Positions 8,843 through 18,461 of a stretch of 64,000 bases of DNA are shown piece after piece. Numbering within the stretch: the stretch's first letter is position 1; each line of letters begins with the position of its first letter. The DNA lies in NCBI RefSeq assembly GCF_000973105.1, contig NC_015844.1:434001-498000 (forward strand), in the 5' to 3' direction. A model generated the notes under the pieces. It had not been told where the DNA came from. It saw only the letters and a program-made list of their open reading frames with translations, and ran no database searches. Position numbers and translations under genes: made by a program. Origin of the DNA: Zobellia galactanivorans. GTDB taxonomy: Bacteria; Bacteroidota; Bacteroidia; Flavobacteriales; Flavobacteriaceae.

Positions 8843-10326
8843 TATTTTTTTACGCCATCAATTTTAAACGTCCACGCATAATCACAAGGCACTTCCGATG
8901 CCGTTAATGAAGGAACGTTCACTATAATATCCTTTCCGTTTTGTTCCCATTTTAAAGGGCCTTCATAACCAAGTAAGGTCACCTTGGCATCAGACTTTAA
9001 TTTGACATTTTTAACCGTCAGGTTTCCTTTAGGGTATACCGGACAAATACCGTAAAGTGTTTGACCCTTTTGGGTGAAGAAAATTTCTTTCGAGGCAAAG
9101 CCAGGTTCTGGATCGACCGTCAGTTTCATGACATCGTACTTTACTTTGTACCGTCCTCTTTTGGCATCTTGCACTTGACCGTCGGTCCATTGGCATGTTT
9201 CCTTCCATAGCGTAGTGCCGTAAATTGCCTCTCCGTTCACATTGAGCCAATCTCCCATTTCCAAAAGGCGTTCCTGCATGATTACGGGTATTCGTCCATC
9301 TGCCGTTGGGCCTATGTCCAAAAGAAAGTTTCCTCCCCTACTCACTATATCGATCAACATATACAGAAGCTCTTGGGTAGAATTGTAATCTTCAAAATTT
9401 TCGGTTTTACTAAACCCGAATGAATGGGCCATGCCTCGATTTTCTTCCCAAGGCACATCTGCATTGGGCATTCCTGAACCGTATTCGGTAGTATAGTAGC
9501 CCCCATGGTGATGTCTTGTCTCTTTACCCCATCGGTCATTGATCACTACATCTTCTTTACTTGGTGATTCATTGTACAACCAAGACAATAGCTCGGTCGC
9601 CTTCCATGTCGTATGGGGGTAGTCCCATTCACCATCGGTAAAAATCAATGATGGGGAATATTTGTTGACCACATCTTTAAACTGGGGTACCATATGTTGG
9701 TCGACGTACAGGTCTACATCTGAGGTGTATAAGGGATTAAACCACTCGTAGAGGGAGTAATAGATCCCCATTTTCACGTCGGTTTTACGTACTGCTGTCG
9801 TCAGTTCACCCAAAAGGTCGCGACCGGGACCGGAGTTGGTAGCACTCCACGGGCGTCCCCATGATTTGTCGGACTCTTTACTCGGCCACAGGGTGTAACC
9901 GTCATGGTGTTTAGAAGTCAGCACCACATATTTGGCCCCTGATTTCTCAAAAATACGGGCCCATTGATCGGCATCGTACATATCGGCCGTGAACAAGGGT
10001 ACAAAATCAGGATAGGTAAAATTTTCCCCATAGACCCGATTGTGGAATTCATTGGTTTCCTTATACCCATTTTTAACCCTTTGCGGATTGGCCAAATTCA
10101 TCCAGTACCATTCCGAATATTCGCCTACCTTAGAAAAGGCAGGTACCGAATAAGGTCCCCAATGTATGAAAATACCGAATTTGGCGTCGGTGTACCATTC
10201 AGGAACGGGGCGACTGTCTATGGATTTCCAATTGGCTTCGTATGGTTTCTGTGCAAAGCCCTGCAAACTTAACAAGAGCGTTAAGAGAAATAGTTTTCCT
10301 CGATTCGTATGTATCATTTTAATCAT
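8842..10326 (-). CDS. Secreted GH29 alpha-L-fucosidase (canonical type)
   Basis: This 494-residue protein is the most canonical GH29 in the locus. It has a signal peptide ending LQGFAQ, then AKFGIFIHWGPYSVPAF (48-64), SEWYWMN, VVLTSKHHDGYTLWPS (134-149) and SPSLIFTDGEWDYP, with Asp231 as predicted nucleophile. C-terminal residues from about 400 form a beta-sandwich as in the broad-specificity GH29-A fucosidases. Retaining hydrolysis of alpha-L-fucosides in the periplasm is expected. The start at MIKMIH could equally be Met4. Its stop overlaps the start of the next gene, and the gap to the GH95 gene upstream is 3 nt. Confidence 0.9.
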   Translation of the reverse strand: MIKMIHTNRGKLFLLTLLLSLQGFAQKPYEANWKSIDSRPVPEWYTDAKFGIFIHWGPYSVPAFSKVGEYSEWYWMNLANPQRVKNGYKETNEFHNRVYGENFTYPDFVPLFTADMYDADQWARIFEKSGAKYVVLTSKHHDGYTLWPSKESDKSWGRPWSATNSGPGRDLLGELTTAVRKTDVKMGIYYSLYEWFNPLYTSDVDLYVDQHMVPQFKDVVNKYSPSLIFTDGEWDYPHTTWKATELLSWLYNESPSKEDVVINDRWGKETRHHHGGYYTTEYGSGMPNADVPWEENRGMAHSFGFSKTENFEDYNSTQELLYMLIDIVSRGGNFLLDIGPTADGRIPVIMQERLLEMGDWLNVNGEAIYGTTLWKETCQWTDGQVQDAKRGRYKVKYDVMKLTVDPEPGFASKEIFFTQKGQTLYGICPVYPKGNLTVKNVKLKSDAKVTLLGYEGPLKWEQNGKDIIVNVPSLTASEVPCDYAWTFKIDGVKK

Positions 10327-10329
10327 AAT

Positions 10330-12705
10330 TTATTTTTTTGTTTTGATATTCAGTTCTCCGTCCAACAGATAGGATTTCCCTGCCTCGGTTTCTAGTGCCA
10401 TGCTTTTATCACCATACACCAAATTGCAGGTATTCCCTTTTTTAGAAAGTATTTTTACAGCCATTAATTTTCCTTCCTTCCATGCTATGGAAAGCTCAAA
10501 TCCCCCACGCGCCCGAATACCTTGAATACTCCCGTCTTTCAATTCGGCAGGCAATGCCGGCAACAGCAACACCCTGTTGTTTTGGCTCTGCAATAACATT
10601 TCATTGATTCCGGCAAGGGCTCCAAAGTTCCCGTCTATTTGAAAAGGAGGGCAGGCATCGAACAAGTTCGGATAGGTCCCTCCCGGGCCTCCATGCCCTA
10701 CAAAATCTGTAGACTTCAATAAAGTCTTTAGTATTTTAAAGGCATGGTCTCCATCGTTCAACCGTGCCCAAAGGGCAACTTTCCAACCAAGAGACCAGCC
10801 GGTACCCCCATCTCCACGGATTTCTAGCGATTTTCTTGCGGCATTCCATTCCTTCGGTGTTTTTTCCGGGGTGAATTGCGCCCCAGGATAGAGTCCGTAT
10901 AAATGGCTTACATGGCGATGTTGTAACTCAGGGACCTTCATGTCCCAGTCATCCAACCACTCCTGCAATTGTCCCTCTGAGCCTATTTTGTCGGGAGCCA
11001 GTTTACTTCGGGTTTCTACCAGAAGTTCCCTAAAATCGGAATCGACGTTCAATATCTCGGAAGCCTTGATACACTGGGCGAAAAGATCACGAATCAACTG
11101 GGTGTCCATTGCCGGGCCCGCGCAAACGCTAATATTCCCTTCCATATGTCTATTTTCGGGAGATATGCTCGGATTGGTCACCAAGTAACCGTATTCGGGG
11201 TGGGCGACCAATGTATTCACAAAGAATTCGGCTGCGCCCTTTATCACGGGATAGTGTAATCTAAGAAAGGCCTCGTCTTCGGAAAACAGGTAGTGTTCCC
11301 ATAAATGGGTCGTAAGCCAGGCCCCACCTGTTGGCCAAATACCCCAAGCCGCCCCATCTAGCGGCGTCGTGGTCTTCCAGATATCCGTATTGTGGTGTAG
11401 TACCCACCCATCGGCCCCATAATTGTTTTTTGCCGTTACGGCCCCAGCCTCCGCCAGTTGTCGAATAGAGGTAAACAAGGGGATGGCACATTCCGCCAAA
11501 TTGCTCGCCTCTGCAGGCCAATAATTCATTTCCAAATTAATATTGGTCGTGTATTTACTATCCCAAGGGGGGGTCGGATTTTGATTCCATATGCCCTGCA
11601 GGTTCGCCGGTTGGCTATTTCCCCTTGAACTGCTCATTAAGAGATAGCGCCCAAATTGATAATACAGGGCAACCAAACTAGGGTCGGTCTCCTCTTGAAA
11701 TTTCTCTAATCGTTCGTTGGTCGGTAAGCCTGAATTCGAATTGGTGGGCATGTCGAAGTCTAAGCGTTCAAATAGGCGCTGATGATTGGTTATATGCTGT
11801 TCCCGTATTTGTTCGAAGCTTTTGAGATGCACCAGATCCAACAAGGTCTTGCATTTAAAATCAGGATTACCCGAAACATCTTTATAATTTTTAAAGTTCG
11901 TGGCCGCGAATAAAAGAAGGGTCACCTTAGAAGCGCCTGAAACCGTAATAGTGGAATCGTTTATGATAGTATGTCCGTCGTTTTCCCCAATATTCAATCT
12001 AGAAACAAAGCGGAGTTCACTCTTTCTGTTGGCCCTATCGGGAGCGGTGCCCGAGAGTTCTAGGTTATTTGCATCCAAGACCTGGGATGTTGCCCCAATT
12101 TGGTTATCTAGGGCAATGGAAAAATTAAGGCTTTTCTCTTTACTGGCCTCTAGTCTAATGACTATGGCATTTTCTTCGACGGCAGAAAAGACCTCACGTT
12201 TGTAGGCTATTCCTTTTGAGCTGAAACCGACCTTGCTTATTGCCGTTCTAAGATCTAATTCCCTGCGAAAATCGGTGATATCGTCAAGGCCTTTCATTTC
12301 AATAACAACATCGCCCATAGGCAGGTAAGGCATCATTTTAGGACCGATAATATGTTTATTGATAAGGGCATCGGCCTCTTTGTATTTCCCGTCGAAGACC
12401 AGTTTCCTGACCTCTGGCAGATAGCTCTTGGTCTCGGGTTTACTAGGGGTAATCGGACCTCCTGCCCAAAAGGTATCTTCGTTGAATTGAATCCGTTCCA
12501 TTACGGGACGTCCAAAAACCATGGCCCCCAGACTTCCATTCCCCACGGGCAAGGCTTCTTCCCAAATTTCGGCCGGCCTATCGTACCATAACTTCAATTC
12601 CGCTTTACCACCTGTTTCCTTTGGCTTCTCGGCGCATCCCAAGAAAAGGCACAAGCACAGCAGCGCGATAGAATTAGTAAAGCTTGAAAGGTTCAAAAAT
12701 CTCAT
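10330..12705 (-). CDS. GH95 alpha-L-fucosidase/alpha-L-galactosidase lipoprotein
   Basis: A 791-residue inverting glycosidase of family GH95, usually specific for alpha-1,2-linked L-fucose or for L-galactose. The leader ends LFLGC (Cys24), so it is a lipoprotein. The N-terminal beta-domain opens WYDRPAEIWEEALPVGNGSLG. The (alpha/alpha)6 barrel contains NLQGIWNQ and TTNINLEMNYWP (Asn388 and Asn390), NPSISPENRH (Glu517), GDGGTGWS, and PPFQIDGNFG (Asp691). By eye these match the Asn-x-Asn pair, Glu and Asp that form the catalytic system of Bifidobacterium AfcA. Spacing is 9 nt from the GH3 gene upstream. Choosing between fucose and L-galactose needs an alignment I cannot run. Confidence 0.9.
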   Translation of the reverse strand: MRFLNLSSFTNSIALLCLCLFLGCAEKPKETGGKAELKLWYDRPAEIWEEALPVGNGSLGAMVFGRPVMERIQFNEDTFWAGGPITPSKPETKSYLPEVRKLVFDGKYKEADALINKHIIGPKMMPYLPMGDVVIEMKGLDDITDFRRELDLRTAISKVGFSSKGIAYKREVFSAVEENAIVIRLEASKEKSLNFSIALDNQIGATSQVLDANNLELSGTAPDRANRKSELRFVSRLNIGENDGHTIINDSTITVSGASKVTLLLFAATNFKNYKDVSGNPDFKCKTLLDLVHLKSFEQIREQHITNHQRLFERLDFDMPTNSNSGLPTNERLEKFQEETDPSLVALYYQFGRYLLMSSSRGNSQPANLQGIWNQNPTPPWDSKYTTNINLEMNYWPAEASNLAECAIPLFTSIRQLAEAGAVTAKNNYGADGWVLHHNTDIWKTTTPLDGAAWGIWPTGGAWLTTHLWEHYLFSEDEAFLRLHYPVIKGAAEFFVNTLVAHPEYGYLVTNPSISPENRHMEGNISVCAGPAMDTQLIRDLFAQCIKASEILNVDSDFRELLVETRSKLAPDKIGSEGQLQEWLDDWDMKVPELQHRHVSHLYGLYPGAQFTPEKTPKEWNAARKSLEIRGDGGTGWSLGWKVALWARLNDGDHAFKILKTLLKSTDFVGHGGPGGTYPNLFDACPPFQIDGNFGALAGINEMLLQSQNNRVLLLPALPAELKDGSIQGIRARGGFELSIAWKEGKLMAVKILSKKGNTCNLVYGDKSMALETEAGKSYLLDGELNIKTKK

Positions 12706-12714
12706 AATATGTGA

Positions 12715-14949
12715 CTAATTTTTGACAGTTAAGGCTACTTTTTTGAGGTGTTTGGAGTCCAATCCGACCATGATATCAAATTGTCCCGGTTCTATCGTCC
12801 ACTTACCATCGTTCCAATACTCCAATTGCTGAGCACCGATTTTGATACTTATTTGTTTTGTCTCACCCGGTTTTAGGGCCACTCTTTTAAAATTGCGCAG
12901 TTCCTTTTGGGGGCGCACCCTTTCGGAAAGAACATCGTGCACATACAGTTGGACCACCGTTTCCCCCGAACGGGTACCGGTATTGGTTATAGGAATATTT
13001 ACCGTTGTCAGTTCATTTGCGGCTATGGTTTCATTTGAAAGTCGGGGCTCACCTAGTTCAAAGGAAGTATAGCTCAACCCGTAACCGAACGGAAACAAGG
13101 GTTCGGGATCGGAGTTATATATCTGTCTAGGGCGTCCGGTTTCCAGCTTATTGTAAAACAAGGGCACCTGACCTACGTTTCTAGGAAAGGTTATTGGTAG
13201 TTTACCACTTGGGTTTACCTTTCCGAACAATATATTGGCGATCGCTTTTCCTGTTTCCTGCCCTAGATACCACCCTTCTACAATGGCCTGAGAATTCTCG
13301 GCAATCCATTCAATGGAAAGAGGCCTACCATTGAGCAGTACCACTACATAAGGTTTGCCCGTGGCGTGAATGGCCTCTACCAATTTTTGTTGTGGCCCGG
13401 GAAGGCTTAGGTCATCACGATCTTCATTCTCTCGGCAGGTTTCTTCCGATCCGCCGATAGCAACGATGGTGATGTCGGAAGATTCGGCCAATGCCACCGC
13501 TTTCGGAATATTTGCCGTAGAGTCGGTAAAATCGCAGCCCTCTTCAAAGGCGACCTCCCTATCACTACCGAGGTAGTTTTGTATTCCCTCTACTATGTTG
13601 ATGTAGTATTTAGGATTGTCGGGAGAATAGCCTCCCAAGCGCATGGCCTTTCCATTGGGCCCTACAACACTTATCTTTTTATACTTTTCCTTTTTGAGCG
13701 GAAGAAGATCCCCTTCATTTTTTAAGAGTACAATGGACTTCTGTGCCACTTCAAGGGCCAGGTCATTATGACTTTGGTCAAAAACGGTTTTCTTCCAATC
13801 CTTTTTAGGAATCCCTACATAGAGGGCCTTTTTAAACATTTCGGCATCGTGCTGGCTAACCTTGTCCGGCTCACCGTTATCGGGGTTTTTAAGGACATCG
13901 AAACGCTCGTCGTTTTTGATATCGGTATCAAAAAGACCTAGATCGAATTTAGCCTGTAATACATGTTTTACCGCATCGTCTACAAGAGCGACGGGCACTA
14001 TCTTTTTATTTACTGCCGATATCAGGTAATCGCCAAACATACGATGGTCGCTCCAGCCTTGAAAAAGGGCCAGTTCTTGATGAATTCCAGCCTCCAAACC
14101 TTTTTTGGCCGCATGTTCGTAATCGGGAACATAATTAAAAACCCGTTTTAAGGAGCGCATATCCCCATTGTCAGAGACCACAAGCCCGTCCCATCCCCAT
14201 TCATCGCGAAGTACGGTCTGCATTACGTGTTTGTTCGCATGGCAAGGTATACCGTTCAAAAGGTGATGGGCCGGCATTATCGCGCCTACCTCGGCTTCCT
14301 CAATGGCCATCCGAAATGGATATAAATGCACATTTTGAAGCGTGTATTCCGATATATCGTGCGCCGCACCATTGTCGCCGGCCATAGGTTCCCCATCGGC
14401 CACAAAGTGCTTGGCCGTAGCCATTATATGGTTTTCATCAAAGCGTTCCGCTCCCATGCCCTGCAATCCCCTGATGTACGATGAACCGATTTTACCCACC
14501 AAATACGGGTCTTCGCCATAGCTTTCTTCGGTTCGCCCCCAACGTACATCGCGTACCACGGCCAGCATAGGGGTGTAACATTGATGGATGCCGAAGGCCC
14601 TTGACTCCTTGGCCACCGTATGTCCCATTCTTTCGATCAGTTCAGTATCCCATGTACTTGCCATGGCTATGGCTTGTGGAAATACCGTTGCGCTATCCAT
14701 TTTTATTCCGTGCAGGCATTCGTTGGCACTCAGGTTCGGTATACCCAATCGCATGTTGGCATTGGGGTATTGCGTGGCCAATTGATGCACTTTTTCCTCT
14801 AGGCTCATTTTAGAAATGAGCTTTTCTATCTTCTTGTCGGAAGGTCGTGCTTTATCTTGGGCAAAACCCATATTAAACATGACCAAAGCCAGTAAGGTAA
14901 AGGGTAAATAACGTGATGTAAAGGAATCCATTGATCTGTATTGTTTCAT
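12715..14949 (-). CDS. Secreted GH3 beta-glycosidase (xylosidase/glucosidase type)
   Basis: A 744-residue retaining exo-beta-glycosidase. The signal peptide ends MFNMGFAQ, and a second ATG six codons in (14931) would give a tidier leader. The N-terminal barrel has RWGRTEESYGEDPYL (137-150) and TAKHF, then LVVSDNGDM, with Asp260 the GH3 nucleophile. The alpha/beta sandwich follows with SIVLLKNEGDLLPL, VVGPNGKAM and LNGRPLSIEW. The C-terminal fibronectin-III-like domain includes FPFGYGLSYTSFE. The domain order is that of bacterial beta-xylosidases and beta-glucosidases, and in a fucosidase run it probably trims beta-linked xylose or glucose exposed after defucosylation. It is only 5 nt from the GH29 gene upstream. 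Confidence 0.9.
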   Translation of the reverse strand: MKQYRSMDSFTSRYLPFTLLALVMFNMGFAQDKARPSDKKIEKLISKMSLEEKVHQLATQYPNANMRLGIPNLSANECLHGIKMDSATVFPQAIAMASTWDTELIERMGHTVAKESRAFGIHQCYTPMLAVVRDVRWGRTEESYGEDPYLVGKIGSSYIRGLQGMGAERFDENHIMATAKHFVADGEPMAGDNGAAHDISEYTLQNVHLYPFRMAIEEAEVGAIMPAHHLLNGIPCHANKHVMQTVLRDEWGWDGLVVSDNGDMRSLKRVFNYVPDYEHAAKKGLEAGIHQELALFQGWSDHRMFGDYLISAVNKKIVPVALVDDAVKHVLQAKFDLGLFDTDIKNDERFDVLKNPDNGEPDKVSQHDAEMFKKALYVGIPKKDWKKTVFDQSHNDLALEVAQKSIVLLKNEGDLLPLKKEKYKKISVVGPNGKAMRLGGYSPDNPKYYINIVEGIQNYLGSDREVAFEEGCDFTDSTANIPKAVALAESSDITIVAIGGSEETCRENEDRDDLSLPGPQQKLVEAIHATGKPYVVVLLNGRPLSIEWIAENSQAIVEGWYLGQETGKAIANILFGKVNPSGKLPITFPRNVGQVPLFYNKLETGRPRQIYNSDPEPLFPFGYGLSYTSFELGEPRLSNETIAANELTTVNIPITNTGTRSGETVVQLYVHDVLSERVRPQKELRNFKRVALKPGETKQISIKIGAQQLEYWNDGKWTIEPGQFDIMVGLDSKHLKKVALTVKN

Positions 14950-14954
14950 TCTAA

Positions 14955-16451
14955 TTAATAAGGAGCATTATAGAAGACCTGCATTTTTCGTATTTCTGGT
15001 ACACCTTCTACAGATTCCAGACTTTTGAACCTGATTTTATTGGTTTCAACCGTTTCGATCCTATCGATTTTTTTATGTCCAATGGTTTCGTACCCGGGAT
15101 TGGGATTGTACGGCGGTTTGGCTATGGGAAAATGGTTCATCGGTTTTAGGGGAACCCAGGAATCGTTTACAAAGGCTTCCAAAGAATATTTGACCGCGCG
15201 CTGCCCATTGGCGATATTTTCCATTAATACCACCGTATTTATTTTTTGCGGTTTGCTCCAGCTTAGTTCAACCGTTTCCCCTGTTTTTATTTGCTTCAAT
15301 TCCGCAATGGGATTGGAAAACCTCCTTTTAATTTCATTCCCAAATTTTTTGGCCGCGGAAACGATAGTATCGGGAATTAAGCCGCGATTGTCCGGAGGAA
15401 GGTTGATAATCGTGTTAGCTCCGAGGCCAACGGTTCTATAATAAAGGTCTACATGTTCCGACAAAGACCTTGGCAAAGTGACCTCAGGATGCCAAAACCA
15501 ACCTCCTTCATGAAAGGCCCAATGTGTAGTACATTCCCTTACCCTCCAAAATTTGCCCTCGGGATGCCCTGTTCTTACCTCGGTTTCTAAAAGGCCATAA
15601 TCATTCTCGACATTCTTATCCTTTGAACTAGCAGAAGGCCTGGTATAATTTGTTCCGTCAACTGTATTTACCGCGTTCCACATTGGGTAGACCACAAGGC
15701 CCGATTCATTTCCCGGAACCCATGTTTCAGGGCCCATAAATACCATATTGGGTTGAAGTTCGGCTACCAAATCGGTAATCGGATTCCAGATCTCTTCACT
15801 ACCCGGGGCTCCCCAATGATCCGACCACATAAAATCTATGGGGCCATAATTAGTGAGCAGTTCCCGCATTTGGCCCATTTGAACCTGCTTGTATTTTTCT
15901 TTGAGACCCGGTCTTTGAAAGGCAATATTCATTAAAGAATCGCGATTATCCGCCCAACCGATATACCCATCGTACCAGCTAAGGCCGGCATTGGCATCGT
16001 GACTTGAGGTGTGATAAAAACCAATTTTCATGTCATGTTTACGACATGCATCGACAAATTCTTGGGCGATATCACCCTTACCTCCCTTGTAAGGGCTGTT
16101 GGCAATCGTATAATCGGTAGTTTTTGAGGGCCACAAGCAGAATCCGCCTTCGTGCCTAACGGTGAGACAAGCGTATTTTGCCCCCAACGCCTTGGCTGCC
16201 AACACCCATTGTTCAGCATCTAATTCGCTAGGATCGAACTCAGAGGGCGATACTTTTCCATCTCCATGTTCCTGCCCGCTAAATACATTCAATCCAAAAT
16301 GGATAAAAGCCCCCACCTCCCAATCGGCAAACGCAATTTGTTTGGCACTTGGTTTTGCAAGTGTAGACTCTTCTATACTTGAGGACGACGATTTTTCATT
16401 TCTACAGTTTAGGAATAGTAGAAACAGTAATGAATAGGAAAAATATTTCAT
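14955..16451 (-). CDS. GH29 alpha-L-fucosidase-family lipoprotein (paralogue of next gene upstream)
   Basis: A 498-residue lipoprotein: the leader ends LFLNC (Cys16) and a Ser-rich linker follows. GH29 motifs are VGAFIHFGLNVF (46-57), CLTVRHEGGFCLWPSK (95-110) and YGPIDFMWSDHWG, with Asp211 as predicted nucleophile. A short C-terminal beta-domain follows (TVELSWSKPQKINTVVLMEN). It is a close tandem duplicate of the protein encoded at 16465-18453 but lacks that protein's final NPCBM-like domain. Two stretches of 65 and 56 nt are identical in the two genes, although the rest has diverged. The 13-nt gap to its sister implies co-transcription. Substrate linkage is unknown. Confidence 0.87.
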   Translation of the reverse strand: MKYFSYSLLFLLFLNCRNEKSSSSSIEESTLAKPSAKQIAFADWEVGAFIHFGLNVFSGQEHGDGKVSPSEFDPSELDAEQWVLAAKALGAKYACLTVRHEGGFCLWPSKTTDYTIANSPYKGGKGDIAQEFVDACRKHDMKIGFYHTSSHDANAGLSWYDGYIGWADNRDSLMNIAFQRPGLKEKYKQVQMGQMRELLTNYGPIDFMWSDHWGAPGSEEIWNPITDLVAELQPNMVFMGPETWVPGNESGLVVYPMWNAVNTVDGTNYTRPSASSKDKNVENDYGLLETEVRTGHPEGKFWRVRECTTHWAFHEGGWFWHPEVTLPRSLSEHVDLYYRTVGLGANTIINLPPDNRGLIPDTIVSAAKKFGNEIKRRFSNPIAELKQIKTGETVELSWSKPQKINTVVLMENIANGQRAVKYSLEAFVNDSWVPLKPMNHFPIAKPPYNPNPGYETIGHKKIDRIETVETNKIRFKSLESVEGVPEIRKMQVFYNAPY

Positions 16452-16464
16452 AAAAAATATAAGT

Positions 16465-18453
16465 TTATTCCTCTAGTTTAAATTGAATATTGCCCCAAAC
16501 GGCATGGTCAGAATTGGCATTATCTCCCCCGTCGGTTGTAATAAGGCGAACTTTACTGGTAGGGTGCGGGAAATCAATATCAATATCGACTCCGTCATCA
16601 TTCCCTGTTAGTGTTTCACTGGTGTATAGGTCAGTCCATAAACCGTTTTGATACGTTCTTACAATAAAAACGACCGAGCCGTTATGGTTTACCATATCGT
16701 CTATACCTATAGTGGCCGTTATACCTTTAACATCTTGGTACTGCGATATATTAAATTCGATATGTCCTTCACTGGTTTTACCGACCGGACAAACCATCAG
16801 CCCTTTTTGAAATGCTTTGCCATTAATGACTATATTTTCACCGATATAATTTTTATCTCTTTTTACGCCATTATGAGCAGATTCAGATATAGATTCCAGT
16901 CCACTTAAAAAGGGAAACTTCGAGTCAAAATTCTTTACTACCGGCGGGCAATTAAAAACCGACATCTGTCTGATTTCAACAGGGTGCACAATAGATTCCA
17001 AGCTTCTAAACCGTATTCTATTTGTAGTTACCGGCTCTACTCGATCTATTTTCTTGTGGCCAATGGTCTGATACCCTGGACTACTGTTATAGGGTTTAAA
17101 TCCGATTAGCTTGTTTCTGGGTTTTAGTTCTTGCCACTTTTTGTCTACAAAAGCCTCTAATACATACTTTGCCACTTTTTGTCCGTTTGCTATGTTTTCC
17201 ATAGTGACTATGGTATTAATAACTTTAGGCTTTGCCCATGACAACTCCAATGTGTCGCCCTTATGGATTTTATTGGTTTGGGCTATTGGATTTGAAAATC
17301 GCTCCTTGATTTCATCACCGAAAACCTTGGCAGCAGTTACAAAATCTTCCGGTATAAGCCCACGGTCGTCAGGAGGTAAATTGATGATGGTATTGGCTCC
17401 AAGCCCTACGGTTCTATAATACAGGTCTAAGTGTTCCCATAGTTTTTTTGGGAAGGTCGCCTTCACCGAGTCGGGGTGCCAAAACCACCCCCCATAATGA
17501 AACCCTGAATTCGTAGTGCATTCACGGACGCGCCAAAATTTCCCCAACGGATGTCCCGTAAGGACATCTGTTTCCAAAAGTCCATAATCATTTTTCTTAT
17601 CCGTAATATCGTTTTTGGTTGGTGCCGGCCTTGAATAATTTGTCCCATCAACCGTATTCACCGCATTCCACATAGGATATACCACATGTCCTGTTTCATT
17701 TCCAGGGACCCAAGTATCAGTTCCCATAAATACCATTTCCGGTTGCAATTCTTCCGCCAAATCCGTTACCGCCCTCCAAACTCCATTTGGATCTTGTGCA
17801 TTCCAGTGGTCAGACCACATAAAACCAATCGGGCCATATTCGGTAAGGAGCTCCCTCATCTGTTCTACCTGGATTTTTTTCAGCCGCTCTTTAAGACCTG
17901 GATCGTTTTTATGGGCAGAAGACATGGCCTTCCCCCAAGTGGTCATCCAGTCTAACGGAAGGTCAAGTTTTCCTTTGTAATCTTTGAGGGTTGCATTGGC
18001 ATCAAAGGCGGCGGTATGATAAAATGCGGGCACCATGTCATGTTTACGACAAGCTTCGACAAACTCTCTTACAATATCACCTTTACCTTCTTTATACGGG
18101 CTGTTGGCAATCGTATAATCGGTAGTTTTTGAGGGCCACAAGCAGAATCCGCCTTCGTGCCTGACCGTAAGACAGGCATATTTTGCCCCTAAAGATTTTG
18201 CGGTCAGCACCCATTGCTCGGCATCTAATTCGGTAGGGTTGAATTGTGATGGTGATTCCTGTCCGTCACCATGTTCCTGACCTGTAAAAGTGTTTAAATC
18301 GAAATGTATAAAAGCCCCCACCTCCCAATCGGCAAACGCAATTTGTTTGGCACTTGGTTTTGCCAATTCAAAAGAAGGAGAGTCTTGTGCCGTAGCGCTA
18401 ACGGCGCTCAAGACAATAGGTAAAAGCAATATAAGGGCTGATTTTATTTTCAT
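16465..18453 (-). CDS. Secreted GH29 alpha-L-fucosidase with C-terminal NPCBM-like module
   Basis: A 662-residue protein with a cleavable signal peptide (ending SAVSATAQ) and no lipobox. The catalytic part parallels the 14955-16451 protein: VGAFIHFDLNTF (45-56, with the usual Gly replaced by Asp), CLTVRHEGGFCLWPSK and YGPIGFMWSDHWN, with predicted nucleophile Asp215. After a small beta-domain, residues from about 525 (FPFLSGLESISES, KGLMVCPVGKTSEGHIEF, KVRLITTDGGDNANSDHAVWG) match an NPCBM/CBM51-like galactose-binding fold. This suggests binding to galactose- or blood-group-like glycans, although NPCBM specificity varies. It lies 8 nt after the GH3 gene and is the second gene of the inferred transcript. 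Confidence 0.87.
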   Translation of the reverse strand: MKIKSALILLLPIVLSAVSATAQDSPSFELAKPSAKQIAFADWEVGAFIHFDLNTFTGQEHGDGQESPSQFNPTELDAEQWVLTAKSLGAKYACLTVRHEGGFCLWPSKTTDYTIANSPYKEGKGDIVREFVEACRKHDMVPAFYHTAAFDANATLKDYKGKLDLPLDWMTTWGKAMSSAHKNDPGLKERLKKIQVEQMRELLTEYGPIGFMWSDHWNAQDPNGVWRAVTDLAEELQPEMVFMGTDTWVPGNETGHVVYPMWNAVNTVDGTNYSRPAPTKNDITDKKNDYGLLETDVLTGHPLGKFWRVRECTTNSGFHYGGWFWHPDSVKATFPKKLWEHLDLYYRTVGLGANTIINLPPDDRGLIPEDFVTAAKVFGDEIKERFSNPIAQTNKIHKGDTLELSWAKPKVINTIVTMENIANGQKVAKYVLEAFVDKKWQELKPRNKLIGFKPYNSSPGYQTIGHKKIDRVEPVTTNRIRFRSLESIVHPVEIRQMSVFNCPPVVKNFDSKFPFLSGLESISESAHNGVKRDKNYIGENIVINGKAFQKGLMVCPVGKTSEGHIEFNISQYQDVKGITATIGIDDMVNHNGSVVFIVRTYQNGLWTDLYTSETLTGNDDGVDIDIDFPHPTSKVRLITTDGGDNANSDHAVWGNIQFKLEE

Positions 18454-18461
18454 TGGTTGGT

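Noticed and set aside
8839-8846. Frameshift or fusion between the two GH29 genes at 8842
   Set aside because: The overlap is a clean TAATG stop/start, and each protein has its own leader and full catalytic barrel.
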